Shown here: positions 10,490 to 17,486 of the stretch, piece by piece | How positions within the stretch are numbered: the stretch's first letter is position 1 | Layout: each line of letters begins with the position of its first letter | Assembly (NCBI GenBank): GCA_037178675.1 | Contig: JAYMGJ010000570.1 | Span: forward strand, 1 to 17,486 | DNA: 17,486 nucleotides | Source: Scleroderma bovista | Lineage: Eukaryota; Basidiomycota; Agaricomycetes; Boletales; Sclerodermataceae | Reading direction: 5' to 3' | Notes under the pieces: model-generated | What the model saw: only the letters and a program-made list of their open reading frames with translations | Database searches by the model: none | Told to the model about the DNA's origin: nothing | Program-made: the position numbers and the translations under genes

Positions 10490-10891
10490 TCTCTGCATCC
10501 ATAGTTTGAGTGGTGCTAGTATCCAACACGGTACTACTTTCGACATGTTCAGATGTGCTAATGCTGAGCAATGGCAGCAACAGCACAGCTGGGGGGCTGT
10601 TGGAGAAATCGGATCTCACTGTCTCATTTTCCTGCTATCACTAAGGTGAGATAATGTCAATGTGGACAAGATAGCTTCACAAACATTTTGCAATAATAGC
10701 CCGTGCTCTGTAATCACAGTCTGACTAGTGCTAGGTATGATGGCGTTGTCAACACATTCAGATGTGACAGTGTGTGATGGTGGTAACAGCACGCCTGAGA
10801 GGGAGCTGGACGAATTAAATTCTGCCTCATCAATGTCCTGTTAACTCGTAAGGTAAGCCAATGTCAATATGGCCACAACAGATTTACGAAC
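10490..10891 (-). repeat. Tandem duplication of an exon plus its intron inside the transposase gene
   Basis: Two units about 207 nt apart match. Exon 2 (10837-10685) resembles the body of exon 3 (10631-10490): both begin CAG|GA, carry GTGCTGTT, ACATCTGAA and a CTAGCAC.ACTCA-like segment. Intron 1 (10838-10891, 54 nt) resembles intron 2 (10632-10684, 53 nt): both begin GTT-GT and share ATTGACATT plus ACCTTA. Exon 1 and exon 2 also end alike (CTTCAAGAAAAT and TTGCAAAAT). All joins keep phase 0, so the duplication added 51 residues (Ser/Thr-rich, unstructured) without breaking the frame. Confidence 0.78.
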
Positions 10892-11092
10892 ATTTTCTTG
10901 AAGCAGCTTTGGCTTCTTGGAAGGCACTGAATCATGGCCAGTGTTGCTCTGTAAGTGTTTGTATCGAAAGTTTGCTTGTGTGGCAGTTTGTTGTCGATAG
11001 AATAGACAACTGGGCCGATGGCGAAGTAGGGCACGACTGGAATCAAATGTTCATGTGCATGATGGGGCACCACATTTGAAGCGGCTGTCCAT
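10892..11092 (-). other. Transposase exon 1: N-terminal zinc finger with a stop inside
   Basis: The exon reads MDSRFKCGAPSCT, a TGA at 11051-11053, then TFDSSRALLRHRPSC and a basic stretch ending in SKKPKLLQEN. Without the stop this is a C-x4-C ... F-x5-L-x2-H-x3-C finger, the type found at the N-terminus of Plavaka transposases and expected to bind DNA. The frame is identical on both sides of the TGA, which fits CGA (Arg) changed to TGA. The ATG at 11090-11092 is the first Met before the finger. Translation from a later Met would lack the finger. Confidence 0.75.
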
Positions 11093-11505
11093 CAGAGAGA
11101 AATAAAACACAGCTGATAAGATTGCGAGACAAAAAATGGGGTGTCTAACATGCATACTATGACAGGCATGCAGAAGCACTGTGGGCAGTGGTGAGCACTG
11201 AGCAGCACAGTCGAAGAAACACGTAGAACACGTCACGTGGTATTCCCATGCTGGCTAACCCGATTCGAAGCAAGGTTCAAGTACATGAGACTCGGTCCAA
11301 GGTGGACAGCCTTACCCCACCCCCGTGTCAGGGCTCTCATATGTCTCACAACCCATGAGCCTATGAAAGGTTTAGTACATTGAGGATTGACACGACGGTA
11401 AACGCAAGATCTGGAACCGAGATTAGGAGACATTATGAAATGAAATGCAAGTAATACCAAAGAATCCATCAGGGAAGACGGGCATAGGGCAGGGTTTTCG
11501 GTGTA
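11093..11505. promoter_or_regulatory. Divergent intergenic region, possible shared promoter
   Basis: These 413 nt separate the start of the minus-strand transposase from the start of the plus-strand coiled-coil gene, so any promoters for both must lie here. I see a CACGTG E-box at 11234-11239, next to a second CACGT-like site, and no convincing TATA box for either gene. There is no gene in it. Its regulatory role is inferred from position only. Confidence 0.35.
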
Positions 11506-12310
11506 ATGCTAAGTTCCAGGTACGAACGCATGAGTTGTGGCAAGAACAAAAGACTCATAAACTTACCAAACTCGAATTCAGATCCCAACTTCCCAATGCC
11601 CTACCGCTCTTATTATGATTCACCCTCATCGTCACATAACGATGGGCAATCCACAATTCTAAAGGGTGTATCTGGCAATGTTGTCAGTAGCCCTGGAGGT
11701 TCAGAAGAGTCCTTCGACCCATTTCTTGGCCAGCCGATGTTTGGAGGAGTTGGGCAAGGAGCTCCTCTGAACGAACACGGTCAGTACATCTACAGCAAGG
11801 TGGGAATGCCAGTGGTCCCATCGCCACCCCAGTCTGTTGCATATGGGCGTCCCACGGTAATGACCTCCCGAGTGCTTGAAACCCAACTGTCTACTGATAA
11901 CAGCAGAGCCCCGATGCAGAAAATGACACAGCTGGGGATGCTGTGACTCAGATTAGTTTGAAAAGACAGCGTTCAGAAGAAGCTGATCAAGATCTTCAGC
12001 CACAGGTAAGTCGACCTATAATTTGGTAGTCAGAATGCTAAGCTTCAACAAGACGCCGGTGCGCCGGTTTGGAGGCAATCTTTCCAATACTTGCCGAGCG
12101 AAGTCCACTCCAGTTTTTCGCCCAATCAAGCGCCCTCAACTCCTAAGAGCCTTCGAATTCGAGACGAAACCTCACAAGGAAAAGCTTGAAGAAGCGATCA
12201 AGGCATTGAAAAGCGACGTGAACAAGGTAAACAACTCACTGAGAACACAGATGGATGTGCTTCGCGCAATACTTGAAGCTTTGAAAGAAAGAATTATGGG
12301 TCTGGATTGA
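11506..12310 (+). CDS. Intact three-exon gene, 236-aa protein with C-terminal coiled coil, unknown function
   Basis: Exons 11506-11856, 11904-12005 and 12053-12310 are joined by two 47-nt GT-AG introns, both in phase 0, and give 236 residues with no internal stop. Intron 1 has a clear branch sequence (CTACTGATAAC) before AACAG; intron 2 has TGCTAA before CAAG. Residues 1-117 are Ser/Pro/Gly-rich and probably unstructured. Residues 118-151 are polar with a basic KRQR patch that could be a nuclear signal. The last 44 residues form a clean heptad-type helix (KLEEAIKALKSDVNKVNNSL, then MDVLRAILEALKERI). I recognise no family. ATG 11596-11598 (MPYRSYYDSP) is an alternative start. An acceptor at 12042 would give a different exon 3 frame containing TPKSLRIRDET but needs a 37-nt intron and soon meets a stop, so I prefer the longer intron. 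It could be a host gene or a third gene of the Plavaka element. Confidence 0.62.
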
Positions 12311-12462
12311 ATGACTGTACCATTAGTATTACCACACACACAGGCAAAGATCATGTATGATACCATGTTGTATAAATGCGGTTGCGACACGTTGTCTGGA
12401 AACTGTCTTGTGACATCGTAGTAGATAATTTGAAGCGCAAATCCACCTGTGACCTGTGTTAG

Positions 12463-12654
12463 CATAGATCAAGTTGCCACAATTGTAATGAACGAACATT
12501 GAAGTCCCTAGCAAGTGCTATGACAGACAAGATGTCAGAATGGGACTTGCAGCTAAGGAGCTCCATCGACTTCTGGTATCGACGATTTTCACAAAGGGCT
12601 ACTGTACTGAGGAAGAACGATGGAACTTCTTCACATCACCAGTGGGCTATGTAA
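12463..12654 (+). other. Possible orphan exon
   Basis: After an acceptor-like GTGTTAG, 63 codons stay open to TAA 12652-12654. The reading (SSCHNCNERTLKSL, DKMSEWDLQLRSSIDFWYRR) looks protein-like, with a short Cys pair. It lies 150 nt behind the coiled-coil gene but I found no frame that links the two. It may be a worn gene fragment or chance. Confidence 0.25.
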
Positions 12655-13700
12655 CAAAGAATGTCAGTTACATTTCATCGTCAGAAGTAAACGCACTGTA
12701 GCAGTGTCGAAATCGCTGGATATTGCCGCCTGATTAGTGGTGCCATTCATTGATCTTTGTCTCTGACTGTGGTGGTCACCGCCATCAGCAGCTGGTCAGA
12801 CTGAACCCTGTAACCTACGCTTTGTCGAAATCCCGATGCATTCATTGGTACCTGCCATCTGTATTAGCCTTCATGGCCATGTCTCTGGTAGTGATCACAA
12901 CCATATATCCATTTCTTGATCCTTCGACTGTACATCGTGAAGCTATTGTCGAGTGCTGCCTCTCCTATCCAGGAATTGTATGGCCCCTCCGAAAATTTGA
13001 GATACAACGACGTTCATCGCCCCTCCCGCATAGAGAGCTGAGGAGGACCTGGGGGACATCGCAGATAAGCCACAGGTGGGAGGAGAGGGGGAATGCCCTG
13101 AGAGGGCTCTACTCACCGAGGTATTTATGCAGATGTGTGTCAGCCAGCGTTTGGACGAACCGCGTCTTGATGGGCAAAGCTGGCAGAGTCGTGGCAGAGG
13201 AACTTACTAGTCCCTGTGTGATCAGAACAAGATCTCAACGAGCAGAGGGTCACTCTCACACTACACGTGGCCATCCTGGAATCCCTGGTACACTCGATTG
13301 ATCTTTGCAGAAGGTATGTAGCCTGACAGGATCTGTCTGTATTCTCCCACGAACAGCAGTAGTAAAATGGTAGACACGGTGTGTGGGTGAGGGTGTGTAT
13401 GGGTTCATCATTACCAGCGAGAGAAAGACCTGAATGCAACGAACAGCAGGAACATGCTGGCAGTGAATCACAATGGAGCTTATTTTCAGTGGTGGTAGGG
13501 GACTTACGGGCGGGGTACCGAATGAGTCATGGTGGTGGGCCCCGGTGATCACAGTTGTGGTGAATGGTATGGTGGTGGTGGGACGAACATCATCGTGGGT
13601 GAGATCAAGTGAGTGGGATCCAAAAAAGGAAACAATTCAGGAGTTGGCACTGCTTCTGCTTGACCACGGCTGGCCGAACAGCCTTGTCAAGTGTCCACCT
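12655..13700. other. Stretch without a defensible gene
   Basis: Open frames of up to 183 codons occur (for example plus strand 12750-13301), but they show no domain, no splice logic and a patchy composition. No RNA gene, TIR or repeat array was seen. The right end of the Plavaka element could lie here, but I found no inverted match to the 1400-1900 region. Confidence 0.4.
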
Positions 13701-14840
13701 TGCAGAGGCTTTTCTTCCCTTGGATCTGCCGTCTTGTTCAATGCACTTGCAGTGCCCAGTCAAGGTCTTGTCGCTACTGGCCAGCCAGGACTGACCATTC
13801 CGCTCACATGCAGAGCGCCACCCGTGCGCACGGTTGACGACTGGGCAGCGCAGGCACAGAGCGAATGGGATTTCCTCAATCTCAAGTATGGCGGTGAATC
13901 TCCATAAGAGAGGAGTGAGGGTATAAACTTGTGAGCTCTCTCCGGCCCATCCTGTGCTTGCTGCTGCGGCATGCTCAACGTCCTACAGATTAACTAACTA
14001 GAACGCCGACTCGAGGTAAGCTCAAACCGGTTGCTCTGTATCCCATCTCCCCCCCTGAATCATTGTGCCTTCTTTAGCTTTTATGCCCGTTAGCCATCGG
14101 GACGCTGCCTGTGGCCTTTGATGTCATCCTTGACACCGGCTCAGCGTAAGTCCCCCCACCAATGCCCACCGGTCCATATTCACATTGCACCATTCACAGT
14201 GATCTCTGGGTGGCCGACACCAGCTGTACATCCGGCTGCACCAAAATCGCCCTCCTCCAAGCTGCCTCATCAACAAAGCTCAAGAACCTCTCCCAGCCAT
14301 TCGACATCCAATACGGCAGCGGAGAAGCAGCCGGGTACCTCGTCCAGGACATTGTGCAGATGGCAGGGTTCTCAGTCTGCAACCAGGTGTTTGCTGCGGT
14401 GAACCAGGTGACGTCGGGTCTGCTGACTAGCCTGGTGTCTGGGCTGTTGGGTCTGGCTTGGCAGACGATTGCTGCGTCTGGTGCTGTGCCGTTTTGAGAG
14501 ACGTTGGCGAGCGGTGGGGTGTGGACAGATCTGGTGATGTTGTTCCAGCTGACTCAGTGCATTGTTTGTACGGACGTATGGGGTGCCGCACTGTGACTGA
14601 TGGGTCGTCTCGATTTTGGCAAGATTCATCAATGCCACAAATGTCAAGGATAATGAGCCAGGAGGAATGTTTACGATGGGTGCGTTTTCATTACCCGGGC
14701 GCCGTGTGCTGTGGTTGGCTGACGGGTGTGCCACAGGATGCGCAACAGCAGTTTGTACACTGGGCAGATCGACCACCAGAACATTTCCGGAATGCCAAGT
14801 TTCTGGCTGCTCGCGATGAGCAAGTGCACGATGAGCGGGC
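13700..14840 (+). pseudogene. Secreted pepsin-like (A1) aspartic protease, truncated pseudogene
   Basis: The order is that of a fungal secreted aspartic protease: a hydrophobic signal-like start (SAVLFNALAVPS), a propeptide (VRTVDDWAAQAQSEWDFLNL), a LLTN-NADS junction, the first catalytic motif in FDVILDTGSA|DLWVADTSC, the flap (FDIQYGSGEAAGYL), SGLLGLAWQTIAASGAVPF, and EPGGMFTMG, then NSSLYTGQIDHQNISGM. Introns fit at 13931-13988, 14016-14077, 14146-14199, 14557-14623 and 14680-14736. Damage: TAA 13905-13907, TAG 13999-14001 (a Gln in LTNQNADS would be usual), a one-base loss near 14088, TGA 14495-14497 where PFWET is expected, and a one-base loss at 14737. The second catalytic lobe (second DTG) is absent; similarity stops at about 14840. 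The start codon is unclear. The active enzyme would have cut proteins outside the cell. Confidence 0.88.
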
Positions 14841-14876
14841 ATGCTCGATGTCATCAACAACAATCAACAATCAACC

Positions 14877-15005
14877 TTCTCACCTAGCGTTGATGGGGTG
14901 CTGCAGGAAGCCACTGAGGCATACCTTGTCTCCCTCTTTGAGGACATCGACCTTACTGCTATCCATGCTAAGTTTGTTGCCATCCAACCCAAAGACACAA
15001 TGGCA
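14877..15005 (+). pseudogene. Histone H3 C-terminal fragment
   Basis: One frame reads [20 protein letters not shown], then [15 protein letters not shown]. This is the alpha-2 helix, loop L2 and start of alpha-3 of histone H3; fungal H3 has LFEDTNL-AIHAKRVTI-PKD at the same place, and the IQPKD form fits basidiomycetes. The Arg after IHAK is replaced by Phe, and the ARRLRGER end is missing. The preceding residues (TFSPSVDG) align only loosely with FQSS. The N-terminal tail and alpha-1 are absent. Similarity begins within 40 nt of where the protease similarity stops, and I saw no H3 sequence elsewhere in the window. Confidence 0.8.
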
Positions 15006-15630
15006 ATTACCACGGAAACAGTACCGCAACCGCATCACCCACGACCGTCTCAGGACAACGGAAGACGACAACCACGTACACCAAAGGGCCACGAGCATGA
15101 CCGCCATATCCACCACCATATACCCAAGACAATTGCCTGCTGTGGTATCTCCCATCTCGTTCGTTGCGAGTTTGCATTTGCGAGCTCGCCTGTGACAGTT
15201 GATCCAGTTATTAAACGGCCTCAGTGAACATTGACTCTATTTTCCTTGGCCACCCCTCATGATGGGTCTTCAGAGTTCGAGTCAACGTCACATACATAGC
15301 GCTCCCAATTTAATGTCGCATCCCGTGCATGGATGGCATCCGAATCCACAGTTAACGCTGGCCTGTGGTAGATACCTTTCCCTGGTTGGTTGAGCAGTTG
15401 GAGAAGTTGGCCGCTTGCAGGTGCCCCAGGGTACATCTCCAAATTATTTGCCTTCTGGTGAGGGTCATTCACATTGTCTGTATTGCCACTATTTCACAGC
15501 AAAATACAGTATGTTCGCAGACTAGGTGCATACATAATTTTACGCTGAAATTGGAGGCCATCAGTATGGCAATGATGCGACTAGATATCCATCAAGCAGG
15601 ATAATCATACGGACTAGCTGAGTTCGCCTA
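15006..15630. other. Gene-poor stretch with one small minus-strand ORF
   Basis: The only frame with a protein-like look is on the minus strand, 15472-15257 (71 codons: PALTVDSDAIHARDATLNWE, ending CDVDSNSEDPS). I do not recognise it. It may be a gene fragment. Nothing else was seen here. Confidence 0.3.
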
Positions 15631-16515
15631 TCAGTACTTTATACATTGTATGTCTTGACACATACCTTTCTCTCGACACCGCCATGCAACTACGTCCTCC
15701 CCGCAATCCCAGATATTGCGATGGTTGCTATTCTGTGAGAACCAATCCCACCATGATGATCCAGTAGTCCAAACGGTATGAATATCACATATGTCATGAA
15801 CTTTCAGCCAAGCGTTAACGTTGTTTTGACTTTCGGGTGAATGCAGGATAAGAACTTCAAGGCTGGCGCAATGGTAGAGAATCTTCTGAAGGTTTTCAGG
15901 ACGAGATAGGTCGAAGTTAAGGCGAAGTGAAAGGTGGGTAAGTTGGGTCAATGCTTCGATTTCAACCGTCCCAGTTGATAGAACCCATGGATCTAGGATC
16001 TCGAGATGAGTGATCACCGATGCTATGTCTAGTATGGTAAATGAAGGAGAGGTTGAAAACATGGAGGTCATGCTGAATGATAACTTTCTCAGTGGAAGGG
16101 TGTTAACGTGCTCTCGCATCAGCACGGGCATAGCTGAGATTGGTGAAGTCCAGATCACGAGGGAGGTAACGCCTGAGCAATACTGTAAAATCTCAAGAGT
16201 TGATGTGACCAGGATGCGGCCGTAGATGCACAAAGACTTGACGGCGGCATGTGCGAAGGAATGTGGAGACTTCCGCAGACAAAGACATGTGATGAAACGC
16301 CGAGCTTGGCCCTCCCTTGTAAGTTTTACCACTGTATAAAGAATCGGTTCTGACCTGACCATCACTATTTCAGTTAACATTGATTTATCATGATGCAGTA
16401 CCCACCAAACATGGACACGCCTCGCAACCTGGAGGAACCTGAGGATGTTGTTGATGTTATCTGAGGCAAGGTAGAATATTTCTCTTTCGAGCTCAACAGG
16501 AAGACGTGACCACAT
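15631..16515 (-). CDS. F-box/LRR-like protein, two exons
   Basis: It begins MWSRLPVELEREIFYLA, the shortened F-box-like start common in large basidiomycete families, followed by VARRVHVW. The middle has Leu-rich segments spaced like irregular LRRs (STLEILQYCSGVTSLVIW, LTHLSLRLNFDL, HCASLEVLILHSP). It ends with the WDWFS...IWDCGEDVVAWR tail these families often carry. The frame is open throughout (294 codons), but a GT-AG intron of 51 nt at 16355-16405 (GTGGGT...GGTCAG) is likely. Removing it joins VHVW to SEPILYTVVKL, which restores the family pattern and leaves 277 residues. Such proteins are thought to recruit substrates to SCF ubiquitin ligases; for this one that is inference. The gene is the best-preserved in the right half, and its upstream neighbour lies outside the window. 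Confidence 0.8.
   Translation of the reverse strand: MWSRLPVELEREIFYLASDNINNILRFLQVARRVHVWWVLHHDKSMLTEIVMVRSEPILYTVVKLTREGQARRFITCLCLRKSPHSFAHAAVKSLCIYGRILVTSTLEILQYCSGVTSLVIWTSPISAMPVLMREHVNTLPLRKLSFSMTSMFSTSPSFTILDIASVITHLEILDPWVLSTGTVEIEALTQLTHLSLRLNFDLSRPENLQKILYHCASLEVLILHSPESQNNVNAWLKVHDICDIHTVWTTGSSWWDWFSQNSNHRNIWDCGEDVVAWRCREKGMCQDIQCIKY
16355..16405 (-). other. In-frame 51-nt intron in the F-box-like gene
   Basis: The donor is GTGGGT and the acceptor GTCAG; the inside contains GTTAACTGAAAT, a plausible branch region. The length is a multiple of three and there is no stop, so unspliced RNA would still be translated with 17 extra residues. The retained form interrupts the conserved VARRVHVW-to-EPILYT junction. 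Confidence 0.65.
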
Positions 16516-16542
16516 GACATGTCCAGTATGTCAATTTCATAC

Positions 16543-16550
16543 TATTTATA
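16543..16550 (-). promoter_or_regulatory. TATA-like box before the F-box-like gene
   Basis: The minus strand reads TATAAATA, 28 nt from the ATG at 16513-16515. It is rather close to the start codon for a fungal promoter, so either the 5' leader is very short or the match is chance. Confidence 0.3.
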
Positions 16551-17486
16551 TTTTCAGCTTCTTAGGATCTATTACACTTGCTAACTATGAGTAACCAGAT
16601 CAAGCAAGCGGTGGTCTGCAGGCAGTGGAGGTGATACCTTCCGAGTTCCGTAGACATGCGACTCTTATCATTCGGGGATATTGACAACTTGAATGGTGAG
16701 TGACTGTTAGTCTGGAAGCGATCTCTCCATTCTTGTGACCCTAATTATATTGACTGACTATGCTATGGACTAGCTCGGGTCAAAAAAATCACCTAAGCCT
16801 CCTCGTGTGTGACCAGTGGTATCTGCTCCGCAGATCTTCACCTAATGGAGATCAGGAATATGAGCCGATGTCCAACATACAGCTTAGGGGCTAAGTACCT
16901 GCCAGCCCGCAGGTGTGGTCAACAACTGGTTGGGTCCAGGTCAGTGGTTAGATACCCGGTATCCTAAAGGTTCTGTTGTGTCAATTTTGACCCTGCTCGA
17001 ATTACCTATGCACGATCCCCTGATGGCTAACAATTACTGATCATCTCAGCACGAGCCCAAACTAAAAGTCACTGGACCTTGTTCGGTTGCCCCCACTCCA
17101 TTGAAATTGAGGCTGTGAGCCTCATAACTTTCAGGTCCCCAAACCCCACAACTCCAAAACACTGATCCGCTGATCCGCTGTGGCAGTTCTGGGAGTAGAC
17201 CAGTCGGTCCCATTGCATGATGCCGCTAAAATTTGGGTTCAGGTAGTGAGTTTTTTTGGTTGAGCCTTAGCTCATGTGGTGCCTAATTTATTCTTTGTTT
17301 TTGTCTTTTCCTAGTATGCTCGGCGAACTCTATCGAACTCACGTGCAATTGAGATATTGGAAATCATTTTCACAACCAGCTAAGTCCTGGATCATCCGCC
17401 CATGACGAATTTATACAGCCATGAAATTGAAGTATTCCCAAGTTCATCCACATGTCTGAAAGTCTGGCTCCAGAGACTCACGCAGC
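16551..17486. other. Stretch without a defensible gene
   Basis: No coherent frame, RNA gene or transposon domain was seen on either strand. Minor structures: a hairpin GAGGCT-GTG-AGCCTC at 17109-17123 and an 8-bp unit (CTGATCCG) repeated twice at about 17162-17177. The region is probably the upstream flank of the F-box-like gene or old repeat debris. Confidence 0.45.

Larger units (their letters stand above)
6644..11092 (-). pseudogene. Plavaka-type (KDZ class) transposase, 12 exons, inactivated
   Basis: Exons: 11092-10892, 10837-10685, 10631-10490, 10436-9415, 9355-9131, 9075-8835, 8772-8606, 8547-8442, 8393-7989, 7927-7667, 7614-7028, 6980-6644. Together they give about 1282 codons, in the size range I expect for the family. 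Marker blocks in order: C2H2-like finger; LPTRFMDILPEP; PYDPDAF-like region; PWPWKNMGIWRLMTWM; DGWKESPVDILVP; IPGLFHRSLTGVI; FWLDATHLAQFGHASAWPMY with YLFFGNQSKYVRARP; PRIFTYSADYPEK; a CPCPRC metal-binding cluster; RMLVVDILHEFELG; IRRFPPNVSEV; DYVHTIRLFGTTDSYTTQI; EFLWVRWFGVV; HLIPTFADGRTD; FARYTGVGVGHQ; then an acidic tail. Aspartates in FWLDATH and VVDILHEFE are candidate catalytic residues. Defects: TGA in the finger (11051-11053), a 2-nt loss in a GA repeat near 9274-9278, and a donor changed to ATAAGT at 7983-7988. It would cut and paste the element DNA in the nucleus; this copy probably cannot. Confidence 0.93.

Noticed and set aside
11857..11903. Frameshift in the coiled-coil gene near 11905
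   Set aside because: A 47-nt GT-AG intron with a clear branch site explains the frame change without any lesion.
12750..13301. Plus-strand ORF of 183 codons
   Set aside because: Ordinary composition for a chance frame, no domain, no intron logic and no conserved neighbour signal.
1400..13500. Terminal inverted repeats or target-site duplication of the Plavaka element
   Set aside because: Comparing the two flanks by eye gave only short matches of the kind expected by chance.
14458..15195. Plus-strand ORF of 245 codons over the protease and H3 region
   Set aside because: It runs out of frame with the recognisable protease and H3 readings and has no family signature.
1..17486. tRNA, rRNA or CRISPR-like arrays
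   Set aside because: No tRNA T-loop and anticodon arrangement, no rRNA blocks, and the only tandem array has 110-bp units without spacers.

Overview
The window looks like chromosomal DNA of a mushroom-forming basidiomycete (Agaricomycetes). Introns are 45-67 nt with GT-AG ends. The transposase is of the Plavaka type (KDZ class), which I know mainly from Agaricomycetes. The aspartic protease and the F-box/LRR-like protein also fit this group. I cannot name a genus. The region is transposon-rich, and much of it is decayed by nonsense and frameshift mutations.

Layout, left to right. (1) 1-864, minus: a truncated LINE (non-LTR) reverse transcriptase running off the left edge. Just behind its 5' side is an array of about 3.6 copies of a 110-bp tandem repeat (960-1362). 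(2) 1911-6631, minus: a long, decayed, multi-exon gene for a Pro/Ser-rich, coiled-coil and charged protein of unknown function. (3) 6644-11092, minus: a 12-exon Plavaka transposase gene that I could follow from an N-terminal zinc finger to an acidic tail. It has a stop in the zinc finger, a 2-nt frameshift and a damaged splice donor, so this copy is very probably inactive. The Pro-rich ORF starts 12 nt behind the transposase stop, on the same strand and in the same frame. (4) 11506-12310, plus: a divergent, apparently intact three-exon gene for a 236-aa protein with a C-terminal coiled coil. (5) 13700-14840, plus: a pseudogene of a secreted pepsin-like (A1) aspartic protease, directly followed by a decayed piece of histone H3 (14877-15005). 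(6) 15631-16515, minus: an intact two-exon F-box/LRR-like gene. The rest (1363-1910, 12655-13700, 15006-15630 and 16551-17486) shows no gene I can defend.

Most worth following up: transposase, Pro-rich coiled-coil ORF and divergent coiled-coil gene may together form one large three-gene Plavaka element with an undescribed accessory protein. The damage pattern (Arg CGA to TGA, CGG to TGG, a CpG-context splice-donor change) suggests decay by cytosine methylation and deamination. I found no convincing terminal inverted repeats or target-site duplication, so the element's limits are unknown. All homology statements rest on recognising motifs by eye; no database search was run.
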